Positions 1 to 11,480 of a stretch of 64,000 nucleotides of DNA are shown in pieces. This DNA comes from Hofstenia miamia (taxonomy: Eukaryota; Xenacoelomorpha; Acoela), in contig SCFE01000060.1 of the NCBI GenBank assembly GCA_004352715.1, positions 1,181,030-1,245,029 on the forward strand, in the 5' to 3' direction. The translations under genes were made by a program, and so were the position numbers. How positions within the stretch are numbered: the stretch's first letter is position 1; the number at the start of each line of letters is the position of its first letter. The notes below the pieces were generated by a model. That model made no database searches, was not told where the DNA came from, and was given only the letters and a program-made list of their open reading frames with translations.

Positions 1-605
1 CGTGACAGAAATATTCGATTATTCGGTGATGTTTTTATGTATAATATAATAATATATAAAAGGTAACGTGAAAATAGTCAATTCATAACAAAAACAAAAA
101 GCACTAGGAAAATGAAAAGTTTTTGTACAAAAAATAAGTTTGTCGACGTTTGCAGGGTTGCGTTCAGCACGTTCTAAATAGCTACGCAATCAACTAGCTC
201 TTTCCAATGGAATTGGGTTAAAACACGCCAAAGCAATCTCGAGCAGCTGTTTGTTTGCGCCCATCTTAATGGCCACGATCTTAACTATATTGTCTATTTA
301 TTAATGAAAATTCAATGTTATTTAAAATAAAAATTCTGATTTTCTTATAAAATTACAATAAGTTGACTATTGGGTGATGCCACACGGGTAAGCAAAAGAC
401 TAATTTTCAAATAGAACAATTTCATTTCTATCTCACTTTGACTAATCGTAAACAGCAAATGTCACTTTTTAGGGGTCCCACACGATTAGTCTTTTGACTA
501 TAGTCAAAACAGTTATGACAATTTTGTATATGTTGTTTATGCCTGAATATTCGAATATTTTAAAATTAAATGACATTCGAATAGTCGAATATTTTCAGAA
601 ACTCT
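1..605. repeat. AT-rich repeat with ATTCGAAT palindromes
   Basis: AttCG-type palindromes occur at both ends of this stretch: ATATTCGATTATTCGG near position 10, and GAATATTCGAATATT and CATTCGAATAGTCGAATA at 545-590. The right edge reads TTTTCAGAAACTCTAA. Edges of this kind are common in hAT-like elements, but I see no matching left end or target duplication, so this is only a weak call of a truncated DNA transposon. No coding segment is visible. Confidence 0.25.
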
Positions 606-1176
606 AATGCCCAGGTCCGCATCATCTTCAAATATTTGTATTTTCTGCATTTGCGAACAAGCATTTGAGAATTTATCATACTGTGTTGGCGTTGGACATT
701 TAAAGTCTATATTTGCAATATTTTCTACAAAAATTTCATATGAAAGGTTTTAAAGAAGTTCCACTACAAAATTTTGGGTTTTAGATTAACGATTAATAAT
801 GTTTGAAGGATTCCCCGTTCTAGACATTTCGACATTTCAAACAAATAAAGTATGGAATTTTTTAACATCTTAACCCGCAGTCGTTCATGGTTAATTGCGT
901 GTTAAAAATATTTTTTGTTTTGCTTTATTTGTTTATTAAATGTTTCAATGAAATATGTAATTAGGCACCCATACTCCAACGAAGTCTTATTGTCATCCTC
1001 ATCAGAGGAATATTAGAATTGTTTAAAATTTTCTGCAACGCGTATTGCATACAAATATTGTTTTAAGTCTAATATTTTTAGAAAGGCCTAATGAAAAGTT
1101 AAAAGGTATTTTTCATAATTTTCTATACATAAGTTACTACATGTTTAGCGTAGATATTTAAAAGAACGTTTTAGTG
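606..1176. other. No gene seen
   Basis: AT-rich sequence without a convincing reading frame, repeat or RNA gene, up to the edge of an assembly gap. Confidence 0.5.
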
Positions 1177-2176
1177 NNNNNNNNNNNNNNNNNNNNNNNN
1201 NNNNNNNNNNNNNNNNNNNNNNNNNNNNNNNNNNNNNNNNNNNNNNNNNNNNNNNNNNNNNNNNNNNNNNNNNNNNNNNNNNNNNNNNNNNNNNNNNNNN
1301 NNNNNNNNNNNNNNNNNNNNNNNNNNNNNNNNNNNNNNNNNNNNNNNNNNNNNNNNNNNNNNNNNNNNNNNNNNNNNNNNNNNNNNNNNNNNNNNNNNNN
1401 NNNNNNNNNNNNNNNNNNNNNNNNNNNNNNNNNNNNNNNNNNNNNNNNNNNNNNNNNNNNNNNNNNNNNNNNNNNNNNNNNNNNNNNNNNNNNNNNNNNN
1501 NNNNNNNNNNNNNNNNNNNNNNNNNNNNNNNNNNNNNNNNNNNNNNNNNNNNNNNNNNNNNNNNNNNNNNNNNNNNNNNNNNNNNNNNNNNNNNNNNNNN
1601 NNNNNNNNNNNNNNNNNNNNNNNNNNNNNNNNNNNNNNNNNNNNNNNNNNNNNNNNNNNNNNNNNNNNNNNNNNNNNNNNNNNNNNNNNNNNNNNNNNNN
1701 NNNNNNNNNNNNNNNNNNNNNNNNNNNNNNNNNNNNNNNNNNNNNNNNNNNNNNNNNNNNNNNNNNNNNNNNNNNNNNNNNNNNNNNNNNNNNNNNNNNN
1801 NNNNNNNNNNNNNNNNNNNNNNNNNNNNNNNNNNNNNNNNNNNNNNNNNNNNNNNNNNNNNNNNNNNNNNNNNNNNNNNNNNNNNNNNNNNNNNNNNNNN
1901 NNNNNNNNNNNNNNNNNNNNNNNNNNNNNNNNNNNNNNNNNNNNNNNNNNNNNNNNNNNNNNNNNNNNNNNNNNNNNNNNNNNNNNNNNNNNNNNNNNNN
2001 NNNNNNNNNNNNNNNNNNNNNNNNNNNNNNNNNNNNNNNNNNNNNNNNNNNNNNNNNNNNNNNNNNNNNNNNNNNNNNNNNNNNNNNNNNNNNNNNNNNN
2101 NNNNNNNNNNNNNNNNNNNNNNNNNNNNNNNNNNNNNNNNNNNNNNNNNNNNNNNNNNNNNNNNNNNNNNNNNNNN
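1177..2176. other. Assembly gap, exactly 1000 N
   Basis: A run of exactly 1000 N, the usual placeholder for a scaffold gap of unknown size. The right edge falls inside a DUF7869-type transposon copy, so the missing sequence probably holds the rest of that transposase. Confidence 0.98.
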
Positions 2177-2657
2177 TGAACAGTGACATGACTACATAAA
2201 CGTCGACGTTTTTCTTCATCTCGTTTTCGCCCCTTAATTTTCCTCTTTTTAGGCTTATCTGTGACCTTGGGATGCTCAAATTCATCTTCACTACTTTCCA
2301 TCACAGAAAATACAGACCAATATATTGAAAACACATTGAAAATGCAGCAAAATATTAAGGAACTAAAGACTGCTAGGCAAAACAGAGTGAATGTCAAAGT
2401 AAACAGGAAGTTGCCATTGATTGGATAATTTTGATCACGTGACTGGACATTGATCTTTTTAGCCTGAAATTCTGTCACATTGATCGTTTTGAACCTGTAT
2501 GCCATTTCTTTCAAAGCTTCCTGACGAGACACTAATCATTCAAACCTTTCCATTTTGACATTGGGATATACTTTAGACCAAGGTGAACATGATGGACTAA
2601 GTAACTCAACTCTTAACAAAATGTGACTTTAATCGTTTTGCCCCTGGACTCTTCATA
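2177..2657 (-). mobile_element. DUF7869-type transposon, copy 1 (5' end only)
   Basis: Nearly identical to 20,012-20,493 and similar to the 27.6-kb copy. On the minus strand it holds the start of the transposase (MESSEDEFEH followed by a lysine/arginine-rich stretch) and runs out to the terminus GGACTCTTCAT, the same end as in copy 2. It shares with copy 2 a 16-base deletion in the N-terminal coding part, which shifts the frame; copy 3 lacks this deletion. The rest of the gene falls in the N gap to the left. Confidence 0.75.
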
Positions 2658-2719
2658 TATTATGCAAACTTGTGTATTTTCCATTAGCAATTTGTGGATC
2701 GCTATATTGCAAATTATGT

Positions 2720-3050
2720 ACAATCTGAGAAAGAGCTGGATGCATTATTGGATGTGAAGTAAAAAAACCTTCAGATATTATCAATAATAGAATATTGAAT
2801 GAATTTAAAAATGTGCTTAATAACCAAAATTATGTTTTTCATCCACTTTTGAAAAATATCAAAATAGGTTCCCGACGCACTGGAAAATTCCAGTTACCTA
2901 AAGTCAGAACAGAGTGTGGCAAGCGGTCATTTGCATTCATTGGTCCAACACTTCTTAATAAATTCCAGGATAATTTGTAAATTTTATAATTTATTTCATC
3001 TTTCTATTTATATGCATGTCGAGGTACATGGACTAAATAAACTTTACTTT
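2720..3050 (+). pseudogene. Non-LTR retrotransposon 3' end
   Basis: A 61-codon open stretch (2795-2980) contains RTECGKRSFAFIGPTLLNKF, the kind of sequence found at the extreme C-terminus of Jockey/CR1/RTE-type non-LTR reverse transcriptase polyproteins. It is followed at once by a short 3' region ending in an AAATAAACTTTACTTTACTT tail, as expected of the 3' terminus of such an element. No reverse transcriptase core lies upstream, so this is a strongly 5'-truncated copy. The family is inferred from the C-terminal pattern alone. Confidence 0.6.
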
Positions 3051-3059
3051 ACTTCTGCT

Positions 3060-3930
3060 ATCAGTACTACTTTGTTCCTCATTAACTTCCCCAGCCTCTC
3101 TATTTCCCCTACCAGGTTCCTGTACTAGATTATCTTATCTTTCTCCTTCCTTTCTTTTTTCATGCTACTTCGGGGAGTACTTTCTCAATATCCATGGCCT
3201 CTCTATTTCCTCTGCTAACTCCCTGTACTTGTCTATCTTTCTACATTTGGTACTGCTATGTCTCTCCCAGTTCCCATTATTTCCTTTTTGTCTACAACTA
3301 CAATGTTTGGCTTCTGTGCTTCTATCACCTCTCTTGTCAGTATGTTGGAATCCTAATGTATCTTATATTTCTCATTCTCTATAATCCCACTGCTTGTCTT
3401 AAACCACATCCATCTGTGCACTTGTCTTTGGTCATCGTCACTGCTACACACTTTCTATTCCAAACACCAAACCAGACTCTCTATTTGCCTTCTCCAATGG
3501 CTATAATTGCTTCTGCTACATCTTCCCTGAGCTAGCATGCATGTTTAGGCCTCCATGTATCATAGGTGACTTACTGCTTCAACATTCTTCTCTAACTTAT
3601 GCCCTATGCCTATCTCCTTTAGCTTTCTGTGATTGGGCTTATGCAACCTACAAACAGTAGTGGTACTAAGCTGTCTCCCTGGAATATGCCCAGTCAAAGC
3701 CTCAATGTGTTTCCGTCTATCTCAGCCTGCCACTATTCCATCTCCCTCTCTAGAAACTCAACCCATTTCCATGAAACTCCATTGGTCTCCAGCATCCTCA
3801 GCCCCCATCTATGTGATATACTGTCATATGCCAATATATTCAAAACAAGAGATGAATTGTAAATTCCTTCCATCGTACATTGGTTTATTCCTAATCTTAG
3901 CTTGAGATCCTCAATAGTGCAGTAACAAAA
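3060..3930 (-). pseudogene. Degenerate non-LTR reverse transcriptase fragment
   Basis: Plus-strand open stretches here are pyrimidine-rich shadows; the signal is on the minus strand. Read there, IFQGDSLVPLLF (about 3655-3690) resembles the conserved FQGDSLSPLLF block of reverse transcriptases. About 110 bases further along lies a damaged counterpart of the YMDDLNIYA box seen at 29.05 kb, and near 3250 a KPNIVVVDKKE...DIAVP stretch typical of the C-terminal domain of some non-LTR elements. Many stops and frameshifts show it is dead. It is probably the same family as the 28.4-29.1 kb fragment. Confidence 0.55.
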
Positions 3931-4888
3931 TAAACCGGTGAGCGATAATTATACGCAGTCATTTCGGTTCGACTTCACAAGGACACAAGCGAAGGACCAT
4001 CAGATCAATAATAATTATGAAAAACACCATTGACCTCTTCAAAATAATAATTTTGGAATACCGAGCTTTTAAATTATTCAATTAAAAGTGGGTATTCAAC
4101 AATTTCCTTATAAAATCGTCCTGCTAAGACTACTTATTTACTCTAAATTTGAAAGATTATATGTGTTTTAAAGCAATGAAACTCAATAAGCAAATTACTT
4201 AGAATATTCCAATAAAGCAATTTTATCAATCCTTTAAATTCTATGTATTTGAAAAACATGTCTGATTTTGGGAAATTAAATAGAGCTTTCTTTTCTCCAT
4301 TTAGAAGAAGTTCATAGAATCTTTGGATCAAATGTTTTTAAATAGGGCTTTCTTCCAGGGCTCATTACTCTTGTTTCTTATTTTTAATAATTTTAATAAT
4401 TATTCTGGGCTGCAATAACAAATTGTGTGTATTTATAGTTGAGCACACACAAATGAAATAATTTGAAAAACAGCATAAGTCATAGTAAATAATGCAACAG
4501 ACTATACACTGTATGTGCATATATATATATATATATAATATATATATATATATCTGGTTCCATATACGGAGCCATCTCAAAATGGTCACTCTTCACTAAT
4601 TTTTTTTTGATTTTGACATGAACAAGTGCGTTTTACAGATATTCTTGATTTTGCAGACACCTGGCTACATTTTACAGCCACTTATTTTTTTCAAAAATTC
4701 TAGCTAATGCTTATTAAATATTTATATTTTTTAACATTTGCTGCACCTTGTTCTAAATGCAACTACATTTTTTTCAGAAATTTACCTAATACTTAATATT
4801 CTAAATAATTAGGAAAAAATTTTAATTTGGTATATAAATAATAATTTTAACTATAATTTTATTAAAATTTATTCTTTATTCATTTTTA
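3931..4888. other. No gene seen; AT-rich with TA microsatellite
   Basis: AT-rich sequence with an interrupted TA microsatellite at about 4518-4553. Short open stretches on the minus strand have the low-complexity composition expected of AT-rich noncoding DNA. Confidence 0.45.
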
Positions 4889-5030
4889 CAGTTTATTTTT
4901 TAAGCAAAATATAAAACCCGTAATATGTTCTTGTAAGGGATTCTTTAAGAAATTGCAATGATTTTAAATTGCCTAACAATAACCCCTACCTAATCAATAT
5001 TCATTGTAAAACCTATAATAGGCATCATGT
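4889..5030 (+). repeat. Fragment similar to the left flank of provirus A
   Basis: By eye this resembles 34,035-34,175, just upstream of the replication gene of element A. Shared blocks include AGCAAAA, AAGGGA followed by TCTT, TAAGAAATT and CCTAATC in the same order and spacing. It may be a remnant of a second member of that element family. Similarity stops before the minus-strand reading frames that follow. Confidence 0.4.
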
Positions 5031-5067
5031 GAAATTGAATGTGTATGACAATATTGGAAACTTTCAA

Positions 5068-5412
5068 CTAAATATTCAAATAGTTTGTTAGACATCCCTT
5101 TCCTGGACCAATCGGACCAATATCTTGGTCGAATTTATCTAGAATATCACTTATTGAAATTTTCTTCTCAAAATTAGCCATATATAGATTTTGGCAAGCT
5201 AAACAAGACTTGAAAATCACAGGGTTTAATTTAGGATAATTAAATTTTTGTATTTCAAAGTTATTTATTACATACTTGATAACTTGTTTTGGACTGGTTA
5301 ATTCATGTTTCTTTGTTTCAATAAATTTTGAACGACTTCTAAATTGCACACCCTGTATTCCTCCATAAGTTGTTTCATTTTCTCCTGGCTTGGTACTATT
5401 AACTTTTTTCAA
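5068..5412 (-). CDS. Unrecognised reading frame, 114 codons
   Basis: An open minus-strand frame rich in Lys, Ile and Asn, with the feature SCLACQNLY (a CxxC pair) in its second half and the C-terminus GPGKGCLTNYLNI. I do not recognise the family. It lies next to a fragment similar to the flank of provirus A and may belong to the same relic, together with the frame at 5661-6062. No TATA-like motif or obvious splice sites were seen, and it may be a broken piece of a longer gene. Confidence 0.3.
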   Translation of the reverse strand: MKKVNSTKPGENETTYGGIQGVQFRSRSKFIETKKHELTSPKQVIKYVINNFEIQKFNYPKLNPVIFKSCLACQNLYMANFEKKISISDILDKFDQDIGPIGPGKGCLTNYLNI

Positions 5413-5660
5413 TATAATTGGTTAGTGTACAATTTGAACTCCTTTATTCATTTTCTATATGAGCTTAGAAAAATTATATTTTAAATATTTGTCTTTGAAA
5501 GGTAATATATCAAATTTTGCAAACTAATCCATTTTATAGGCCCTGCATTACTTGCAAACAATCAAAATGGCCCTTTCTCATGTGAAATATCAACAGAAAT
5601 TGTACCATTTGATGTAGCCAGTCCAAATATTAATTTATTAAATTCTAAACTATATTCAAG

Positions 5661-5974
5661 TTACTGATTAATTTTAATTATATTTGCGTGATTTTGCAAG
5701 TTGTGCCAATACCGTACACAAATTCCTCTAAGAAATATCTGGCAGCCAACTATGTTATATTGACAAAGATATAAATCAAGATCATCAGTGTTTTTAAATT
5801 CTGTATCAAATGGCATATCTTTAATAGTTTCATCATCAATATTTTGTTTTTGAATACGTTTATTTGGTTTAATATTATTCAAAAATATATCAATTGTATT
5901 GAAATAAATGTAATTTAAAGAAACAAATGCTTCATCTTTTTCTACATTTTGTATGGATATGGATACAATTCCTC

Positions 5975-6022
<48 letters not shown>

Positions 6023-6062
6023 TACTATCCGTAATTTTTGGTACCTCTCTGTATTTTCCCAT
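5661..6062 (-). CDS. Unrecognised reading frame with TA-repeat insertion
   Basis: Minus-strand open frame. Residues from about 30 onward look like real protein (mixed composition; stretches such as NVEKDEAFVSLNYIYF and PFDTEFKNTDDLDLYL), while residues about 18-28 are a tyrosine/isoleucine run encoded by the TA microsatellite at 5979-6019. The repeat has either expanded inside a former gene or lies ahead of the true start. I do not recognise the family. The next stretch downstream on the same strand (5410-5655) continues in other frames with a protein-like look, so this is likely a decayed longer gene. Confidence 0.3.
5979..6019. repeat. TA microsatellite
   Basis: Perfect alternating TA run of about 40 bases. 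Confidence 0.95.
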
Positions 6063-6609
6063 AATAAACGGTATTTTTCGTTTATAGTTATTTACCTATT
6101 CAGTTGAAGTATTTTTTTATAAAAATAGGTTTTCATATCCCGCCAATTTTTTTGAGAGCAGTTTTTTTCAGATGCGAAATTTGAATTAATACCGATTTGT
6201 ATAAGGAATTCTAATTTTCATGAATTCGAAAACTGCAAATTATTGGCAAATTTACCAAATTGAAGTTAAAACAAAGTTATAGTGCATGTTGGAATGAGCT
6301 TCAGGTGCACAGGTAATACATTTTTTATCTACTTGACATTTTTTAGGTAAATATTGGCCTAATCACTTTTGAAAGTGGTTACTTATGCTTAATTCATGTG
6401 CTTAGCTATCATTATATGATTAACCTATAGCTTGGGCATAATTTATTCAAGGTTTGGATAGCGGGGGCATTATATTTTGTTTCGGAATGTCGTTGTACAA
6501 AGCTATATATGTCGTATCCTCATGATAAAAAAATATATATATACATACCTTCACCTTTGTACTGAGTGGTATTCGGCCAAAAACGCTATAGTACTTAGCG
6601 GTTTTGCTG

Positions 6610-7090
6610 TGGTGTTTTGCATTTTTAGATTTAACGCTGCCCGGTGCCCGCCCGACCCTTGGAATTCAACCCGGGGGGCGGGGACGGTTCGCCCGTTTTC
6701 TATTGAGAAAAATGTTAAATACTACGAAATTAATCAAAATTGACAAAAGTACTATATAATTGTCTTTTAGTGAGAAACTTCTTGCGGTTCCTACAAAATT
6801 TATTAATTCAATAAAAGATCATGCATAGAGATTAGTGTTTTGCATTTCTGTCATTTTATTTCACCAAATGTGCTACAAAATATAAATATTTTGCCTTAAA
6901 ACAATAAATTTTGCGGTAAATTATTAAATTTCTTTTTAATAGCAGAAGAACTTACGTTATTAAAGCATATTATTTTATGATTATACCAGACTTTATTTGA
7001 GCGGGCATAACATGTCCGGTTATTTAAGGTCGCGATGTTCGCCCGCCCCGTGCCGCTTTCCTTTTGCCCGGTTATGCCCGCAAAACACTA
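6610..7090. mobile_element. hAT-like MITE, 481 bp, 8-bp target duplication
   Basis: The left end reads TGGTGTTTTGC and the right end, reversed, TAGTGTTTTGC. The flanks are identical (TTTTGCTG at 6602-6609 and 7091-7098), an 8-bp target duplication as in hAT insertions. Both arms are unusually GC-rich for this window (GCCCGGTGCCCGCCCG left, GTTCGCCCGCCCCGTGCC right). A further TAGTGTTTTGC-like block sits internally at 6832. It has no coding capacity. Confidence 0.75.
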
Positions 7091-7254
7091 TTTTGCTGTC
7101 TTAAAATTTGTTAGGAAAATTTTCGTTTGGGACACTTCTAACAGTAAATTTGGGGAGTCCATACGCTCATTTTCACTACAAAATTTTTTGTCGTGATCAT
7201 TTTTTTTATGTTCATATATATTGTTGCCACCATTTATATACTAGTACTTAGTGG

Positions 7255-7332
7255 TTTTGTACTAAATTCAGGAATTTATGTGGGAAATTCAGCTTATATG
7301 GTTATGTGGAAAAATACATAGAGGGAGGTATN

Positions 7333-7364
<32 letters not shown>

Positions 7365-7372
7365 CAGTATAA
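7255..7372. repeat. Interspersed repeat ending in TA microsatellite
   Basis: Shares ATTCAGGAATTTATGTGG, a following TATATGGTTATGTG and a GGAGGTAT or GGAAGGTAT end with 32,490-32,572. Both copies run straight into a TA run, which suggests a transposon family whose end carries or seeds TA repeats. A lone N sits at 7332 inside the TA run. Confidence 0.6.
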
Positions 7373-7620
7373 CAGACTGAATTAAAAATAATTAAATTTG
7401 TGAATTTAATGTTTTTATCATTTCTATTTAGGCAAAATTTCCCAACAAAATCGGGGGGCTTCACTAGGTATTATTTTTATAATTATATTCTGGACCTTGT
7501 TTTATTTAATAGTTCATTTGAATTTAAATTGTTTTGCTATTTACAACAAAATTCTTGATGAATTAATATCACACCAAAATTCATTATATTAGAAATTTAC
7601 CATCGATTTGTTTGTTTCAG

Positions 7621-7622
<2 letters not shown>

Positions 7623-7653
<31 letters not shown>

Positions 7654-8384
7654 NNNNNNNNNNNNNNNNNNNNNNNNNNNNNNNNNNNNNNNNNNNNNNN
7701 NNNNNNNNNNNNNNNNNNNNNNNNNNNNNNNNNNNNNNNNNNNNNNNNNNNNNNNNNNNNNNNNNNNNNNNNNNNNNNNNNNNNNNNNNNNNNNNNNNNN
7801 NNNNNNNNNNNNNNNNNNNNNNNNNNNNNNNNNNNNNNNNNNNNNNNNNNNNNNNNNNNNNNNNNNNNNNNNNNNNNNNNNNNNNNNNNNNNNNNNNNNN
7901 NNNNNNNNNNNNNNNNNNNNNNNNNNNNNNNNNNNNNNNNNNNNNNNNNNNNNNNNNNNNNNNNNNNNNNNNNNNNNNNNNNNNNNNNNNNNNNNNNNNN
8001 NNNNNNNNNNNNNNNNNNNNNNNNNNNNNNNNNNNNNNNNNNNNNNNNNNNNNNNNNNNNNNNNNNNNNNNNNNNNNNNNNNNNNNNNNNNNNNNNNNNN
8101 NNNNNNNNNNNNNNNNNNNNNNNNNNNNNNNNNNNNNNNNNNNNNNNNNNNNNNNNNNNNNNNNNNNNNNNNNNNNNNNNNNNNNNNNNNNNNNNNNNNN
8201 NNNNNNNNNNNNNNNNNNNNNNNNNNNNNNNNNNNNNNNNNNNNNNNNNNNNNNNNNNNNNNNNNNNNNNNNNNNNNNNNNNNNNNNNNNNNNNNNNNNN
8301 NNNNNNNNNNNNNNNNNNNNNNNNNNNNNNNNNNNNNNNNNNNNNNNNNNNNNNNNNNNNNNNNNNNNNNNNNNNNNNNNNNNN
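7623..8384. other. TA microsatellite and 731-N gap
   Basis: A TA run (7623-7653) leads directly into 731 N (7654-8384). The size is not a round number, so this is probably an estimated gap caused by failure to assemble through the microsatellite. Confidence 0.95.
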
Positions 8385-8586
8385 CGGTAGGTATGCGGTG
8401 TTGTGCCATCTTGTTTGAGGACAAAACTCTCAGTATAAAGTACCCTGGCATACGGCAAGAACTCTTATTTCGCAGTATTTTTTTACTGTTAATTGATCTT
8501 TGATCCAAAATTCTTAGGTAAAATCTGTGCGCAGATAAATGCCCTCCAAACCATCAACTTGGGTCGAAATTTTGGGACCATAACTT

Positions 8587-9042
8587 TCAGGCGCGCAGAA
8601 TTTTGGACCAACGAATGGAGTTTCTATGGAGTTGAAAAACAGATTCATCTGTTATAAACCAGTCCATAGCAAATCTGGGTGATTGGAAGCATAATTTTGG
8701 GTTTATTCTTGATAATTCCATTATTTCCCAGGATTCTGAGCACGTTGGTGGGATGCACTGAAATGTTGTCTTCACTGTACACTCTATGGCAAATATTCCT
8801 GTGCGATGAAAGTGGATTTTTAATCGCATTTGAGTTCTTTTTCGCGAGGTTCCCAATAATTTTCTTAGTCTGCCATTTCCTTTTTTTCTATCGTACCCTT
8901 CTCTCCCAGCTGTTTCATTTTGCGATAGAATGTTCACTCGGGTAGCCCAGTAATTTTCATAGGGATGGGATTCGGATAGTACTGGATACCGGATAATTCC
9001 GGATGATTTGACTGCCGGATACCAGAAAAATATATTATTCAA
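8587..9042 (-). other. Unrecognised 151-codon open stretch
   Basis: An open minus-strand stretch across 8587-9042 without a family that I recognise. It overlaps a repeat-like zone rich in CCGGATA motifs at its start (8955-9020), so its first 25 or so codons are likely repeat sequence. The opposite strand is also open for 88 codons. I regard this as a weak coding candidate, possibly transposon-derived. Confidence 0.2.
8955..9025. repeat. CCGGATA-rich repeat block
   Basis: Contains repeated GGATA/CCGGAT units (GGATACCGGATAATTCCGG and GCCGGATACC). Related units reappear at 9846-9861 (ACCGGATATCCGGATC) directly at the edge of the next N gap. Such blocks are typical of the ends of some hAT-like nonautonomous elements. 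Confidence 0.4.
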
Positions 9043-9049
9043 TCATTAT

Positions 9050-9745
9050 ACTAGGGCAACCAGAAATATGAATTTAAAAAACAAAATGACCTTATTTTTT
9101 TGACAAAATATGACGGAATTTAGTTAAATATGCCATAAAATATGACCATCAATTTTTCAAAATGATCCATTTATGCAATATAAAACATTTTTATTATTAC
9201 TGAGAACAAGATATAAAATAAATACAAAAACTCTTACATAATAATAAATCAATTTTTAAAGCAACTGCTTGATTAAATTATAACAACAGCACATAAATTT
9301 TCATATATTATTATTGTGCTAAGGATTTCTGTCATAGACTAAAAGTTTTCTCAACATAGAGTAACATCTTTCAACTGTAGCCGATGTTGCTTGACATTTT
9401 CGTAAATTGGCAAACAATTCCGATTAAATGTCTATCTCCTTTCCTTCCATTATAGCAATGCAATCGGTATTTTATAATCGTGACTTGATATAGGCAATTA
9501 TTTCCCAGGTATCATTTCTAAGATCAAGGATAGGAGCAATAACAATAATTGGTGTAATTTCAACTCTGTCAAACATTGAAGAAATTTGATTTTTTATGAG
9601 AGCAGCCTTAATCAAAGCTATTAGATTATCAATTTTTATATATATTGTCTGAATACGCATGGCACAGTTCTGCAACACATGTGCCTTGCAAAATCCTTGA
9701 AATAATAATGTATATAGTTCCTTTAATATTTTTTTAGCGCCCAGC
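9050..9745 (-). pseudogene. hAT-family transposase remnant
   Basis: Read on the minus strand, 9472-9747 gives GFCKAHVLQNCAMR followed by IDNLIALIKAALIKNQ, matching the conserved central part of hAT transposases (CxxHxLN-type block, then a helical stretch with LIxxxKxxxIKN). Further along the same strand (9320-9420) CQATSATVERCYSMLRKLL matches the C-terminal dimerisation block (ATVERSFS-type), in another frame and with stops. The left edge CTAGGGCAACCAGAAATATG resembles a hAT terminal repeat. The 5' half of the gene would extend toward the N gap at 9862. It is inactive, since the frame is broken after the LIALIK part. Confidence 0.7.
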
Positions 9746-9861
9746 ATACATGGCCAGTCCTAGAAACGCAATTAAACTTCTCGGAGGTGAATTGAATATA
9801 TATATATATATATATATGTATATTCAAAAAAACAAGTTAAATTTTACCGGATATCCGGATC

Positions 9862-10291
9862 NNNNNNNNNNNNNNNNNNNNNNNNNNNNNNNNNNNNNNN
9901 NNNNNNNNNNNNNNNNNNNNNNNNNNNNNNNNNNNNNNNNNNNNNNNNNNNNNNNNNNNNNNNNNNNNNNNNNNNNNNNNNNNNNNNNNNNNNNNNNNNN
10001 NNNNNNNNNNNNNNNNNNNNNNNNNNNNNNNNNNNNNNNNNNNNNNNNNNNNNNNNNNNNNNNNNNNNNNNNNNNNNNNNNNNNNNNNNNNNNNNNNNNN
10101 NNNNNNNNNNNNNNNNNNNNNNNNNNNNNNNNNNNNNNNNNNNNNNNNNNNNNNNNNNNNNNNNNNNNNNNNNNNNNNNNNNNNNNNNNNNNNNNNNNNN
10201 NNNNNNNNNNNNNNNNNNNNNNNNNNNNNNNNNNNNNNNNNNNNNNNNNNNNNNNNNNNNNNNNNNNNNNNNNNNNNNNNNNNNNNNNNNN
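9862..10291. other. Assembly gap, 430 N
   Basis: 430 N, flanked on the left by CCGGATATCCGGATC units and on the right, after 20 bases, by a TA-rich microsatellite (10,313-10,357). Confidence 0.98.
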
Positions 10292-10318
10292 CTCTCATAT
10301 TTTTCGCAGCATACTATA

Positions 10319-10358
<40 letters not shown>

Positions 10359-11334
10359 TGTGTGTGTGTGCATATATATTCAATGTAAAACTGCCCGATT
10401 ATTCGTTTGACAGAGTTATCTGGTTTTTTGCTTTCATTTTTGGTCATTCTCTGTAATTTTTATATCTTAGTGTCTGTTAGTCTCAAATTCATTGTTTTAG
10501 ACTCCATTAATCGAACAGTTCGTCAAAACACGATAGGTACTTTTCTTAGTTGTTGCATATATCTTATGATGAAAACATCATCTTATTAACATTTGCTGTT
10601 TTACAAATTTGTACTGATGGAAAACTTGATAACATTTCAGAAAGATTAGAAAGTATTTATATATCTGACTCTTCGTTTTCATTTTATATTTAACGCGAAA
10701 TGAAATGCCTTGAAAATATATCTAATACAGAGCCTATTTATTTAGACATTAAGCTTCGGATCTTAGTAATGTGGCTTTCTGAGTAGTACCAGATAACTAA
10801 AAGTATTAAAATTTTGCTATGAGTGATGGTAAGGGATGGCAAAAATGTGTTTTTTAATTTTAAGATCGTGTTTTTTGTTTTCAATGTTTCTTATTTTCTG
10901 AAAAGATTCTTTTTAAACTCGTAAGCAATAGGAAGTTTTCATTTAAATAATGTATTGAGAACATTACTCTAATGATTATTTGGTCAGTACTCAACTAGAA
11001 AATCAATATTACTGTTTTTTCAACACCCATGCCTTATCTCAACTGACACCAATGACTGCGTATTTGTCCAATCCCAATCGAAAATCTGCATGTCACCAAC
11101 ATAACGGGTAATGGCTTTATAGGCATCAGTAAAAAATCAGTGAATGTTTGTGTAATTTGACATAAACTTGTTCAAATCTCCAATACAATCAATTTTTATC
11201 ACTGTGGTCTACGTCATTGCTTCGGAAACTTCAACGGCACTAAGATATCTGTCACAGAAACAATTATCGAACAGATACGCAGCCTGGTGAATCGGATTTT
11301 TTGCATTTTCCTCTTGTAGCCTGACCTTCTTTTG

Positions 11335-11373
<39 letters not shown>

Positions 11374-11440
11374 TATAAAACTGTTATTTTCATTATAAAT
11401 GAATATGTATACCTCATTCTGTTTAAATTCGAAGCATTGA
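10292..11440. other. TA microsatellites; no gene seen
   Basis: Holds TA runs at about 10,313-10,357 and 11,337-11,371. Between them the sequence is AT-rich and has no convincing reading frame or repeat relationship that I could see. Confidence 0.45.
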
Positions 11441-11480
11441 CATCCACTATGACTTACAGACGCTTTCCTAAAATTTTGTC

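Noticed and set aside
1158-2532. Long open frames crossing the N gaps (also at 7.6, 9.8, 21.3 and 53.6 kb)
   Set aside because: They are open only because N has no stop codons; the real sequence at their ends is a few codons or a known repeat.
3060-3905. Serine- and leucine-rich plus-strand frames as genes
   Set aside because: They are the reverse of a purine-rich reverse transcriptase relic on the minus strand.
6640-7080. CpG-island promoter
   Set aside because: The GC-rich patches are the arms of a MITE with terminal repeats and a target duplication.
10313-10383. Tyrosine/isoleucine-rich frames over TA microsatellites
   Set aside because: TA repeats are open in every frame; no protein is implied.
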